Source: Heterodera schachtii
Lineage: Eukaryota; Nematoda; Chromadorea; Rhabditida; Heteroderidae
Assembly (NCBI GenBank): GCA_023374025.1
Contig: SIJG01000086.1
Location: 406,652-470,651, forward strand
Direction of reading: 5' to 3'
Length of the DNA stretch: 64,000 nucleotides
This document shows, in pieces, positions 1 through 13,000 of this stretch. The position numbers and the translations under genes are program-made. Each line of letters begins with the position of its first letter. Positions within the stretch are counted from its first letter, which is position 1. The notes under the pieces are model-generated. The model was not told the origin of the DNA, did no database searches, and saw only the letters and a list, made by a program, of their open reading frames with translations.

Positions 1-2744
1 AATAGTGCTAATTTTTAAGTTAAATTTTATTAAAATTCTAAATATTTTTAAACCTTAATATGTTTTTACAAAATTTTTAATTCTTATTTTACTTTCTCAT
101 GCCATCAAATAGCACCAGTATCATATCATGCATATATTTCAATGCATTATTGTTAAACATTTTTGTCATTCTGTAATTAATATTCATTTATTATTTTTGT
201 CCTTTCTCCGATCAATAATCTCATATGATTATATAATTAATCAAGATTACTTCACGTAGACTTGTTGAAAGCTGTGCGTAACTCTCCTGTTGAAACATTC
301 GAAGATTGAAATAACAAAAGTTTTTCCAATGATATTTAAGAATTTTTTCAAGTATTTCACCAATGAATTATGTCATATATGTCATGCATTTTTGTTTTAT
401 TTTGTTTGTTTGTAAGTGAATTTATTGAAGCAACGAATTTGAGAATTTTTTAACAAATAGTTTTTAATTTTTTAAATAAAAATTTCATTATTTAGCTTAA
501 AGTAATTTTTTATAGAATTTATTTTGGTTTTTATCACCATCTAAAAATTTCTAACTTTCCTACTAATTTATTCCCATTAAAATAAAAATAGTTTTATTTT
601 AATTTTCTTCATTGTAATATTCTATTTTAAAATTGTTCATTTTATTCTTTCATCATTTTTATTTGCATAATTTGAATAAATTATAATAATCAAAATTGAG
701 GTTAGTGATTTTTTAGGTATTAATATGGCTTGTTTTATTTTTAAGAATTTACAATTAATAAATCATTTAAAGTAATTATTAATCGCTTCCGTATTTAAAA
801 AATTATGTTATTTGATAATCTTTAGAAACAAAGTTAAATATCTGCAATTTTTTAAGCCTTTACTTCGGTGATATGTTTCATTAATATAAATAAATTGTTG
901 GCCAATAACTAAAAATATAAAATTTAATTAATTTAATGAATTGTCACTGTTAAATGAATCGTTTCGATATTTTATTGATATTTAATATTAAAAATAAATT
1001 TCTGTTTTTATTAATAAATTATTTTTCTAACTTTTAATCTAACTTTCACGTTGGTCAGCGCTGCATTAAATTTTGAGGCGAACAACATTGTGTCGTGTTA
1101 GTAAATTTATGAATTCTATATATTATATGAACATAAAATTTGCCTTGTCGTTATGAGTTTGCATATGTCAAAACTTAATGAGATTTAAGTAGCAGATATA
1201 AGGTCAATAAAAACTATTTAGCCCTTTAAGTGGGCAAACAAATTGAATTGTATTAATTAATTTATTATATTTTTGGTCATTTACAATAATAAAAAGCATT
1301 TATTTTTCAATACGTTTGTGGATTTTGTCTTCTTTAAATGATTGTTAAACGGGTTTATTAATTTAACGATTTGTCATTCAGAATTAGTGCAAAAATTCAG
1401 CTGGAAGAAATTATGTCTTTTAATGAAAGTTTTCGAAATATAAATAAATTTTATTTAGAATAAATATTTATTTTTCGTCGTTAATATTAGAATTTGTTTA
1501 AAGAAATTTTATATATTAATACATAGCGAGTAACAGTAAAAAGCATAATTTTTTTTTAAATATTTTATTTATTAAATAGAAGCGAAAAAGTGATAATTGC
1601 GTTAATGAATCTATAAAATTAAATGAAGAGGTCAATAAGATAATTCTAATGCAGATTATTTTTTAAATGATAATCATAATATGCAAAAATTATGATCACG
1701 TAAATGTACATAAATTCCGCAATGGTATAGTTTACTATCCCAAAGTTTAATTTTTTACATTTTGTTAAATATGATTTTTATTAAATATTACAAAGTTTTT
1801 TGTTAAGTCAAATTATTTGATATATGGAAATAAATGCTTAAATTTTTATTTGATATAATAATTTATTTATTTTTAACTATTTTTAGAATAATAGATTACA
1901 GTTAAATTTATTTTCTATATTTTTATTAAATTTTTTTTATATTATTTTGGTAAAACTAGAATTTTTTTAATTTAATAATATAAATTTTTGCTGAAACATT
2001 TTATTTTTAAAATTTAAATTGCTTATAAAAAATAGCCTGTGATAAATAAACATAATCTTTCTTCAGATCTAGGATAGACACCTATATTCTTTTTCTTCTC
2101 AAAAAAATTAATTCTAAGACTTAAAATAAATACATGTTTTCTTATATTTGACTTTAAATGTTTCTTTCGTTTGATATTAGTTTTATTGTTTCTGTAGTCC
2201 CATAGTTTCTTTGTGGAGCCATTCTTGATTTCAAAATGTTTTTTTTTAATTTTAATCATACAAACCATTTGCTTAGAATTTTTATTTTTAAAGATATTTT
2301 GTTTAGAGTTCGGTCGCGCGGAAAGTTCGTCTTAATTTTGGTTTCTCCACAAAATATCAGCCAGCGCCAATTTTTGCGAGTTCTATGCACGGCAAAAAAT
2401 TATATATATATATTTTTTATTCTTTATTATTATTTTCAAAAATCACTAGGTGATTCATTTTTTATTACTTTAGCATATAATATTTTTTAATTTCGTCATT
2501 TTTAATTATTTTTTCTTTTTTTTAATGAATATCTTTATATTTACAATATTCGTGTCTACTTAGAGTGTATTATTTTCTACATATAAAGTTTTAACTTTTC
2601 TTATTCTTAATTAAATGCATCGTTTTGGTTTTTTATTTCTATCCTTTTATTATGCTTTTAGTTTCAGAAATATTTTGTAATTATTTTAAAAATTAATAAA
2701 ATTAATTTTATTTATTTAATTTTCATTTATTTTATATTTCTTTA
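1..2744. other. AT-rich flank without a recognisable gene
   Basis: Low-complexity A/T-rich DNA with long poly-A and poly-T stretches. Open frames here (for example around 2023-2490) are AT-biased and resemble no family. A short island at about 245-309 reads as a possible end of an exon on the plus strand, ending FETFED-like and then TGA, but it is only some 17 codons and is weak. Confidence 0.6.
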
Positions 2745-3414
2745 TAATTTTTTATTATATAAATAAAAAAATTATGCGCATAATTTCGAATAAGATGAAT
2801 TGCTTCTTAATTTAGCAGGAGAATTGTTTAATAATAATAATGAACTTTGAACAAAGCCAATTGAGCAAAAATTTGATGGAATCGCAATATATTATTTATG
2901 AATTTCAATAAATTCATGCAATTCTGCATAATTTTCATTTTAATAAAAAGTTCTTGCATTTTGTTCTTTTGATATCATTAAACTTCAATGTCCTCCGTTT
3001 AATGTTTGTATTATTTGGCACATTTATCATATTTATATATCTTTTAGTAACTGTTTTTGCCATCATTAGTGCACATACATTTTGCAAACATTTTTGTTTA
3101 CATAAATGAAACAAATTAAACTAATTATATATTTTACTCAACATATTTTTGCATAATATCGCATGTAGAAAATTAATTTTAAAATAATAGTTTTTATGCT
3201 TTTTTTAACAACATCTTTAACTGATTTAAATTTTCTTGCAACACTGTAAAATTTTGGATGTACTTCCTAAAAGTCATTGTTTGAAACATTATTTCTTAAC
3301 ATTGGAGATTTAATTTAGTTAATATTACTTCAATACGTTAATTGATTAATTTTAAATTCTTTTATATTAATTTAGTCTTCATTTAGAATTTATTACATTT
3401 TTTATCATAATTGT

Positions 3415-3534
3415 TTAAATGTTGTCCATAATTAAATTCATCTGCTTATTTCTTGTTTTAGTTGTTTGTTTATTTTCTGGATAATGAGATGTAGACATGA
3501 TGGCATTGGGATCTGGGCAATGCATCACTGCCGC
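3415..3534 (-). other. candidate terminal exon in AT-rich DNA (copy A)
   Basis: A GC-richer island stands out from its surroundings. On the minus strand an acceptor-like TTATAACGCAG is followed by a 39-codon open frame beginning AAVMHCPDPNAIMSTSHYPE and ending at TAA (3415-3417). Composition and codon use look protein-like. No partner exon or family is recognised. The duplicate lies at 10728-10847. Confidence 0.25.
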
Positions 3535-4194
3535 CTGCGTTATAATAAATTTTTTCAGTATGTTGAGTTGTCAATTTTCATTAAATAGAATAATTTAACC
3601 ACATATAATCATCAAACTTTCTGTTTTTCTATTTAAAATAAAATGCATACTCGTGTTCATTTGAAAGTGTATTAGAATTCGGTGAAATAGATATTTTTTT
3701 AATTTCTTTAATAAAAAATAACTTTTCAATTTTGCTTATTTTATTTTGTAGTTAAATAAACTGACAAGATTATTTAAATGAATTCAATGATTTAATAATT
3801 CCCTATTGGATTTTACCACATTTGTAAAATAAGAACATAAATTATTGAAATGATTGCTTTTGTTTATGACCCTAGATGAAGCAAGCTAATACTTTTTTTA
3901 AATTAGTTTTACATTTCTTATATTATATATAATATTTACACATAACTTATTTTGTGATTTTCAAAGAATAGATTTCATTAAAATTTATCATAAGAATTTC
4001 CTTAGTTTCTTTATTTCTTTTTATATGTAGGTATTTTCTAATTAAGTTTAATGACAAAAATATTTATTTGATTTTAAATTATTTAAAAAATAGTTTAATT
4101 TAATTTTTGCTTAATGAAATAATTTGTTCACAAAAAATTGCTTTTTCAATAATTTTCAATAAAAATTGATCGAGCTAAGACAGTATTGAGCTCT

Positions 4195-4292
4195 TTAACT
4201 ATTCTCGGGAATTCGTGATTCAATTGTTGTTGCATATCTGCGGCGCAAAATTACACTCTCAGCCGGCCCAAGAGCTGGCGTTCTTTTCTTTG
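4195..4292 (-). other. candidate exon end (copy A)
   Basis: A second GC-richer island on the minus strand. The frame reads KKRTPALGPAESVILRRRYA and onwards to a TAA at 4195-4197, after possible acceptor sites (TTGATAG or GCAAAG). The longer frame upstream is AT-biased and probably intronic. It may belong with the island at 3415-3534, which is on the same strand downstream. The copy is at 11508-11605. Family unknown. Confidence 0.25.
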
Positions 4293-5450
4293 CTATCAAA
4301 TCTTGCAATTTCTTTAAAAAATAAACTTTATTTAAAGTTTCAATTATATGAGCTTCAAATTTTGATAAAATTAAAACAGATAAATTCATTTGGATGGTGA
4401 AATATGAAATACTTGCGGGCAACTTAGTTGCTAAAAAGTAAAGTAAAATAAATATCAATCAAGAATTAATAAAACAATTATCTAAAAATTAAATATAAAT
4501 TCGAAAACGAAATAACTATTTTTATTTTAAAAATAAACTAAATAAAGCTAAGGCTAATAAATAATTTACTCTATTTATGAATAATGTAAATACAAAAATT
4601 AAGTTGCAAAAAACGGCACGAAGAAAAGTAGTTAAAAGATTAATTGATAAAAAAATATTTTTTAATTCAAAAGGCATTAAGCTTAATTTAAACAATAATG
4701 AATATAAAGTAAATGCGTTAAAAGGAATTAAAAACCTGAACACTTAAATAAAAAATATGATAGAAATAAAACATTTAAATTGAAAAGGAAGAAAATTTGG
4801 AAATAATTATAAATTTAATAAAAATTAAATCTAGCATTTTCATAACGATGTTATACATATCAATCTAAAACAATGAAAAAAAATTTAAATATTTTTTCGT
4901 TTCATTTAAAATTCATTAAAAGTAAATAAAGTCCTTAAACTTGATTAAAGAAGTCATGATGAAAGAATAAAAGAATATTTTTTAATCATTTTTCTTTAAT
5001 TGTCATTAAATTTATAAAAAAACAATTCCAATTAAGAATGGTTGTTTAAAGACTACCACTTAAGAAAGCATTTTTGAATTATTATGAATTTTTAAAAGTG
5101 AATTGATAACAAATGAAAATTACCCAATGCTAATTATCATAATTTGAGTAATTACTATTTACCCATATAGAATATTCAATAAAATTTCATAAAAGTGCTT
5201 TTCATCCTTAATAACCAAAAAATCAAGATAAAAGTTGCATGTATTGTTTATAGTAATTAATTAAAGAAAACATAAATCTTTTGCATAAATGAATTAAATT
5301 TTGTAGATTCAAAACATTATTAACAAAGCACTAAAGCAGGTGTTTTTAAAGTTTCATGATAAATATGATAATAAATCATTAAAATAATTTTTCTTTATAT
5401 TTATTAATATTAGAAGGATAGATTTTATATTTTATTACTATTATATCACC

Positions 5451-5506
5451 ATGCCTATTGGCGTCCCAGCTCCACCCGGGCAATTCGGCCCGTCAAAAAA
5501 AACATG
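5451..5506 (+). other. candidate first coding exon (copy A)
   Basis: ATG opens an 18-codon frame MPIGVPAPPGQFGPSKKT followed by a GT donor (CATG then GTAAAATTT). The base composition is far above the surrounding AT background. An acceptor AAAG near 5595 would extend it by only nine codons before a stop, so the gene would be tiny or broken. Duplicate at 12764-12819. Not recognised. Confidence 0.3.
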
Positions 5507-8152
5507 GTAAAATTTATTAATTGTCTTATTATTTTACTCAATAATTTTTTTTTGTTTTGTTTTTCTTCTATAAAATTCCAATTCCAATTATTAAAGCAAT
5601 GCATTTTCAGATTGTTTGGCATAGCACCAAAACGCACTAACAAATTTAAATATATAAATATTTAACATTTTACATTAAAACAATATTTTATAGATAAAAT
5701 GAAAATAATCCAAATTTATATTTTTATAGTTAATTTTTTTTAATTCAGATTATAAAAATTATTTTTCATGGCGTCATTGCGCGTTTTTGTAAATATATTA
5801 GAGGTTCCACTTTTCACGAAAAAATTTTTATTTTTATTTTTAATAAAGTAAAATACTATATAAAAAAAATTGTTAAATTTCCCAATGTTTCTATTTGTAT
5901 TCATTTTTAGATTTAAACTCTGAATTATATTTTTACAATTTTTTGTAGAATATTTCTTTAATTAATTTGTTGTGAAATTTGAGATGAATAATTTTATTTT
6001 TTTAAATTATTTAATCTGAGATATGATAAAATAATGATTTAGCTAATAATAGATGTAAGAAATTATTATTTTATGATATTTTATAACAATATTAATGTGA
6101 AAAATATCAAATTTAGTAATTTTTCCAATAAAAATTACAATTTTTTATAATCACACACAAGCTTTATTCTATTTTTACTTGGTAATTTAAAATAATTATC
6201 ATAATATAACGCTAATTTATGTTTATTTGAATTTATTAATGTTGGAACGCAATCCATTTTTATTTTTGTATATTATAGTTTTTTTAAAGAATTAAAAAGT
6301 ATTAAGAAATTTAGAAATTTTCTCTATAAAGAAATAAATAATCTCTTAAAAAATCTCAAGTACGCCATTGATGTTTAATGATAAATTTACTTGAGATAGA
6401 AACCGCCCGAATTTTTTTGGAGCACTTAATTTGTCCTGGAACTTTTTTTGCTGTTTCGACCCTTTTATAAGTACACAAGTTTTTGTTTAATTGATATTTT
6501 AGAAATTTTTATTATTTAAATTTTAGAAAATGATTTATTTACAAATGTTTTTATGTTCATTTTATCTTAGGTACTTTTAATAACGCTTTTATGATATTGT
6601 ACAACTGAAATGAGAAATTATTAATTAAAAAATTTAAATAAATTTATGATTTCTTAAAGAATTTTGCCATCGATTTGGATGGACAGTGTATTTATTACAT
6701 TTCTTAGATTACAATTGTCAAATTTCATTTTCTATAAATTTTGATTATTTTTTGTCAAAATTTAATTTTTAATACATTTCATATTTTAACCAAATTCTAT
6801 TATTTGAGTTTTGCTTCATTCGGAATTTTTGGGCTTATATATATCAGAAATATATAATGCATTTGTAAAATAAGTTATATTCTCTATATTCATAAAATTT
6901 ATTCTTTTATATCATTCAGTTCATTTTTATATAAAAAATAACATTATTCATTACATATGGCGAAAAATATTTATTTATTATACATTTAGTTATTTATCGC
7001 GATATTTTTTCTTTGTTATGTTTAATTTGTTTTTTTTTAACTTTTCCTCATATATAAGTCATCAAGGACTATAATTATGAGGACCATTCGGAGTTATAGC
7101 GATTGGGTTGCTTCTTGCTTATTGTTGCAAAAATAATTTACTCGTATTTGTTTTATGGTCGAAACTTATTGTTTTGAGTATAACTTTTTTTTATAGTTAA
7201 TTCTTCAATTTTTTATTTTGATACTCATGGAATTGTGCCTTTATATGTATTGAGAATAATTCTATTATCTATTTTCTTTTTATTGTTGTTAAATCAACAG
7301 ATACGCATTTTCTATCACTGTTTACATATAATTTCTTTTCTCTGTCTTTCTTAAATTCGCCTGTCTTTTTTTAATTTCAAAGTCAAATTTAAATCACTCT
7401 TTCTTTATCATTTAACTATCCTTTTGTTTTTATATCTATTATTATATTTTTTTTTTAATAATTTTATTTAAAATTTTATTTTTCAAAAGATTTTTTATAA
7501 ATTTTCAAAAATTTAGAAAAAATTCTAAAAGGCCCAAAATATACATCATATATGTATAAAAAATTCAGAAATATGTAAATAATGTCTCATCTTTTGTTCG
7601 AAAGCAAAAAAAAAAGGTTTTGCCTACTATTTAGACCACAGGAATAAACATGTATTTACATAAAATTGTCAGCCCTATGGGTGAGCAATAGGAATTTTAT
7701 TTGATTAACAAAGGTAGAATTTATTTTACTATTAAAGTAGTTTATCCATAACAATGAATCTAATTAGTTATTTAATTTTTGGCTGTATTTAATTTATTTA
7801 CATTCATTATTTTAGTAAAACGTGTAATAATAATAACAAAAAGGCATTGTTCGTCCCCCTGCATAAGCATCCCTCGGATTTATTGGCCCCTTATCCGGCA
7901 CAGCGTCAAAGAACCTCTTCATCTCCCTATTTTTTTTCAAGTTCTCTTTCACATCGCATTCCTAAATTTCTTCAATTATTAATAAATTTGAAATTGGCAC
8001 ACCCAAACTTCCTCCACCGAGAAGTTTTTGCATTTTTCCCTCAAAAACTCCATTCGTGTCTCAGTTCGTCGGAAATTTTCTTCCATAGAACGCCCATTTG
8101 GTCCTATGGTCCAGGGCAAAAAACAATTTGGACATCCATGAAACGCACATCC

Positions 8153-8197
8153 CTTTAGCAAAAAATAAAATAGTGAAGAAAAGAAAATTCTGTCTAC
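8153..8197 (-). other. polB intron 3 (copy A)
   Basis: GTAGACAGAA donor and TTGCTAAAG acceptor, 45 bp. It joins the residues before it directly to the conserved FHGCPNCF segment, which supports it as a true spliceosomal intron in a transposon gene. Confidence 0.7.
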
Positions 8198-9662
8198 CTG
8201 AAATTCAATGATTTTTTTCTCACCCCCGATGATACAATCCACTTTTAATCCCCCCCATTTCCACTTCACCCCCATTGCAAGCGTGTCTAAATCTCACTCT
8301 TTTGCTTTGAGCCCACCATTTAAAAAATTTTACAGCAATTTTATTCTGATTCTCAGCTCTCTCATAACCGCCTTCCGGAATAATTGGGAGATGATTTTCT
8401 CTCAAAAATTTTGTTCGAAAAATTCACATCACAACCCCCGCAATTGTGACACTGTCCTTCAACACATCCATCCCATCAGTAATCTCCAAAAACAAATGCC
8501 GAAACTTCAAAATTGCCTCCATCAAAATTTCGACATCATTTTCGCAATAAACCTTGAGCTGCTCTCCTAAAATTCAATTTTAAATGGAAAACAGATTTTC
8601 TCTAACCTAGCTCAAATTCAGTTCTATAATTTTCATTGTGCCATTTTTCCAATTTAGCACATTCCTCCTCCTTCATATTGTCCGGACAATAATCTTCAAG
8701 GGGTGGCAGGTGTGCAATTTCTTTCCAAAGTTCACATTTTTGTTGTACTTATGAGGGAAGTACAACTTTGCTAAGGTCTTCAAACCCAAAGTCTTTGGAA
8801 GATCTGCCAACTTGTTTTGGCTGAGCAGCCAGAAATCCCGAAAATACACTCCACGCGCTTTCATTTGATAAATCTTCAGGTCTGCCATCATCAACTCGGT
8901 TTCGACCCCTCTTTCCGTCAGCTCTTTTAACACAAAATGCGAGTCGAACCTTCCAGCATAATGGGCAAAAGCGACCGTTTCAAATCGTTTAAATCCCAAA
9001 ATCCAATCAACAAATTCGCTCATCGGTTCAAACCCATCTGCTACAGACCAAGTGATCATCCGCGGACCGCTACAAATTTCGCATTCCCTCTCTTCTCCCA
9101 CACAAACACTACAAGTATGCGCGGCACTAACAAGATTTGGTTTGTGTTCGCCCCCTTCAACCGTCGTCTCGAGGTCATAAGCCACAATTCGGTATGCTTT
9201 CTGCTGTCGGAGTTTGATTTTTTTAATGAAACATTGCCGACCCGGATGATAGACTTTACAAATTCTACAGAATTTCTCCCCGCACGTGTGTTTGTTTCGC
9301 GTATTGTGTGTTTCCCCACATTTGTTGCATTTCTTGTACTCCCTACAAGCTGTCTTTTTGTGAGACTCGAAACAATCATTGTTGTAGAAATTCCGATTGC
9401 ATTCTCCACAGTGTATCGCCTCACAAGCATCCAAACAGGGGAACCCGAACCCCATCCGGCAACACTTTTTGCAGCGCTCCCTACATTCCATTCGGTGGCG
9501 GTCAGGTCGATCGAATGTCACCTCACAGCTTACACAAAAATTTTTGACGGCGAAAAATTGAGTAACAGATTTTAAACCATCCCAATGTTCGCCCACTCTT
9601 ATCACACAAACTTCGTTTTTTCTTACTCCCTTCCCTTTGAAAATTGGTCTAAGTCCGGTTTT

Positions 9663-9705
9663 CTAAATAAAGCAATCACAGAAAGTTTAGGAGATGTTCG
9701 TTTAC
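9663..9705 (-). other. polB intron 1 (copy A)
   Basis: GTAAACGAAC at the donor and GCTTTATTTAG at the acceptor, 43 bp. Removing it joins two frames in phase 0 with polymerase-like coding on both sides. Confidence 0.6.
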
Positions 9706-9778
9706 CATATCAAACGCAACGATACGAAACATTTCTGGAAATCCCTTGTCCCAAAAATTTTGCACAACTTCTAGGTGT

Positions 9779-10057
9779 TTAAGCCCAAAAGTTTTCTCCT
9801 GTGTGTTTATCCCAGCCTTTTTCATCAAAAAAAAATGCTAATTTGTGTTGTTTTTTCCCTGTTTGCATGATATAGCGGAATTTATCACGAGAAATTTCGT
9901 GTCCAATCGTTTGATAAAGCTTAGCAAACTCAAGTGCATAAAATATACCTAAATATTTTCGTAAATTGAGTTTCATTTTCTTCTCACTAAATTTCCCCAT
10001 AGGTGCAGGAATACGCCCTAATTCTTTGACATCAGCAAAAAAAGATGAGTTAAACAT
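9779..10057 (-). pseudogene. N-terminal ORF of, or just upstream of, polB (copy A)
   Basis: A 92-codon minus-strand ORF starts at ATG 10057 (MFNSSFFADVKELGRIPAPM) and overlaps the start of polB exon 1 in another frame. The T-run at 9818-9822 (AAAAA in the coding strand) sits exactly where one frame would have to change to the other, so this is probably the original polB amino terminus separated by a one-base indel. Alternatively it is a separate small gene. Copy A is cut by the duplication breakpoint three bases above the ATG. Confidence 0.5.
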
Positions 10058-10060
10058 TAA

Positions 10061-13000
10061 TTTTTTATTATATAAATAAAAAAATTATGCGCATAATTTC
10101 GAATAAGATGAATTGCTTCTTAATTTAGCAGGAGAATTGTTTAATAATAATAATGAACTTTGAACAAAGCCAATTGAGCAAAAATTTGATGGAATCGCAA
10201 TATATTATTTATGAATTTCAATAAATTCATGCAATTCTGCATAATTTTCATTTTAATAAAAAGTTCTTGCATTTTGTTCTTTTGATATCATTAAACTTCA
10301 ATGTCCTCCGTTTAATGTTTGTATTATTTGGCACATTTATCATATTTATATATCTTTTAGTAACTGTTTTTGCCATCATTAGTGCACATACATTTTGCAA
10401 ACATTTTTGTTTACATAAATGAAACAAATTAAACTAATTATATATTTTACTCAACATATTTTTGCATAATATCGCATGTAGAAAATTAATTTTAAAATAA
10501 TAGTTTTTATGCTTTTTTTAACAACATCTTTAACTGATTTAAATTTTCTTGCAACACTGTAAAATTTTGGATGTACTTCCTAAAAGTCATTGTTTGAAAC
10601 ATTATTTCTTAACATTGGAGATTTAATTTAGTTAATATTACTTCAATACGTTAATTGATTAATTTTAAATTCTTTTATATTAATTTAGTCTTCATTTAGA
10701 ATTTATTACATTTTTTATCATAATTGTTTAAATGTTGTCCATAATTAAATTCATCTGCTTATTTCTTGTTTTAGTTGTTTGTTTATTTTCTGGATAATGA
10801 GATGTAGACATGATGGCATTGGGATCTGGGCAATGCATCACTGCCGCCTGCGTTATAATAAATTTTTTCAGTATGTTGAGTTGTCAATTTTCATTAAATA
10901 GAATAATTTAACCACATATAATCATCAAACTTTCTGTTTTTCTATTTAAAATAAAATGCATACTCGTGTGCATTTGAAAGTGTATTAGAATTCGGTGAAA
11001 TAGATATTTTTTTAATTTCTTTAATAAAAAATAACTTTTCAATTTTGCTTATTTTATTTTGTAGTTAAATAAACTGACAAGATTATTTAAATGAATTCAA
11101 TGATTTAATAATTCCCTATTGGATTTTACCACATTTGTAAAATAAGAACATAAATTATTGAAATGATTGCTTTTGTTTATGACCCTAGATGAAGCAAGCT
11201 AATACTTTTTTTAAATTAGTTTTACATTTCTTATATTATATATAATATTTACACATAACTTATTTTGTGATTTTCAAAGAATAGATTTCATTAAAATTTA
11301 TCATAAGAATTTCCTTAGTTTCTTTATTTCTTTTTATATGTAGGTATTTTCTAATTAAGTTTAATGACAAAAATATTTATTTGATTTTAAATTATTTAAA
11401 AAATAGTTTAATTTAATTTTTGCTTAATGAAATAATTTGTTCACAAAAAATTGCTTTTTCAATAATTTTCAATAAAAATTGATCGAGCTAAGACAGTATT
11501 GAGCTCTTTAACTATTCTCGGGAATTCGTGATTCAATTGTTGTTGCATATCTGCGGCGCAAAATTACACTCTCAGCCGGCCCAAGAGCTGGCGTTCTTTT
11601 CTTTGCTATCAAATCTTGCAATTTCTTTAAAAAATAAACTTTATTTAAAGTTTCAATTATATGAGCTTCAAATTTTGATAAAATTAAAACAGATAAATTC
11701 ATTTGGATGGTGAAATATGAAATACTTGCGGGCAACTTAGTTGCTAAAAAGTAAAGTAAAATAAATATCAATCAAGAATTAATAAAACAATTATCTAAAA
11801 ATTAAATATAAATTCGAAAACGAAATAACTATTTTTATTTTAAAAATAAACTAAATAAAGCTAAGGCTAATAAATAATTTACTCTATTTATGAATAATGT
11901 AAATACAAAAATTAAGTTGCAAAAAACGGCACGAAGAAAAGTAGTTAAAAGATTAATTGATAAAAAAATATTTTTTAATTCAAAAGGCATTAAGCTTAAT
12001 TTAAACAATAATGAATATAAAGTAAATGCGTTAAAAGGAATTAAAAACCTGAACACTTAAATAAAAAATATGATAGAAATAAAACATTTAAATTGAAAAG
12101 GAAGAAAATTTGGAAATAATTATAAATTTAATAAAAATTAAATCTAGCATTTTCATAACGATGTTATACATATCAATCTAAAACAATGAAAAAAAATTTA
12201 AATATTTTTTCGTTTCATTTAAAATTCATTAAAAGTAAATAAAGTCCTTAAACTTGATTAAAGAAGTCATGATGAAAGAATAAAAGAATATTTTTTAATC
12301 ATTTTTCTTTAATTGTCATTAAATTTATAAAAAAACAATTCCAATTAAGAATGGTTGTTTAAAGACTACCACTTAAGAAAGCATTTTTGAATTATTATGA
12401 ATTTTTAAAAGTGAATTGATAACAAATGAAAATTACCCAATGCTAATTATCATAATTTGAGTAATTACTATTTACCCATATAGAATATTCAATAAAATTT
12501 CATAAAAGTGCTTTTCATCCTTAATAACCAAAAAATCAAGATAAAAGTTGCATGTATTGTTTATAGTAATTAATTAAAGAAAACATAAATCTTTTGCATA
12601 AATGAATTAAATTTTGTAGATTCAAAACATTATTAACAAAGCACTAAAGCAGGTGTTTTTAAAGTTTCATGATAAATATGATAATAAATCATTAAAATAA
12701 TTTTTCTTTATATTTATTAATATTAGAAGGATAGATTTTATATTTTATTACTATTATATCACCATGCCTATTGGCGTCCCAGCTCCACCCGGGCAATTCG
12801 GCCCGTCAAAAAAAACATGGTAAAATTTATTAATTGTCTTATTATTTTACTCAATAATTTTTTTTTTGTTTTGTTTTTCTTCTATAAAATTCCAATTCCA
12901 ATTATTAAAGCAATGCATTTTCAGATTGTTTGGCATAGCACCAAAACGCACTAACAAATTTAAATATATAAATATTTAACATTTTACATTAAAACAATAT

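Larger units (their letters stand above)
2748..7811. other. AT-rich part of duplication copy A
   Basis: Apart from the three short exon-like islands described separately, this stretch is A/T-rich with no supportable gene. It forms the region beyond the truncated 3' end of polB and shows no transposon ends that I can recognise. Confidence 0.6.
7812..9825 (-). pseudogene. Polinton/Maverick-type protein-primed DNA polymerase B, broken and 3'-truncated (copy A)
   Basis: Remnant of a family B (DNA_pol_B_2-like) polymerase of Maverick/Polinton elements, which would replicate the element by protein priming. Exons inferred from GT-AG borders: 9825-9706, 9662-8607, 8566-8198, 8152-8003, 7961-7812; introns are 43, 40, 45 and 41 bp. 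Visible in order: a Cys/His-rich zinc-binding region (CGEC, CNKCGE, CRIC), exonuclease motif I (AYDLETT), exo II (AHYAGRFDSHF), the KLYFPHKYN segment, exo III (YCENDVEIL), the FHGCPNCF segment, and NPRDAYAGGRT just before the palm. The coding similarity stops there, so polymerase motifs A-C are absent. Lesions: a frame change near 8719-8726, an in-frame TGA at 8424-8426, a frame change in the C7 run at 8250-8256, and loss of the 3' half. The assignment rests on remembered motif order; no alignment was run. Confidence 0.85.
2748..10060 (+). repeat. 7.3-kb direct tandem duplication, copy A
   Basis: The sequence from 2748 (six T, then ATTATATAAATAAA) reappears from 10061 base for base over more than 7 kb. 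The offset is 7,313 and becomes 7,314 after a poly-T length change (9 T near 5547, 10 T in the other copy). The junction of copy A into copy B reads GTTAAACATTAA followed by TTTTTTATTATAT. A TAA trinucleotide occurs at all three breakpoints (2745-2747, 10058-10060, 17372-17374), so the event can be explained by 3-bp microhomology. The unit holds AT-rich DNA plus the minus-strand polB remnant. Confidence 0.97.

Noticed and set aside
8937..9575. 212-aa plus-strand ORF opposite polB (and its copy at 16251-16889)
   Set aside because: It is the antisense of polB exon 2, which has clear exonuclease and zinc motifs. The plus frame has no family features.
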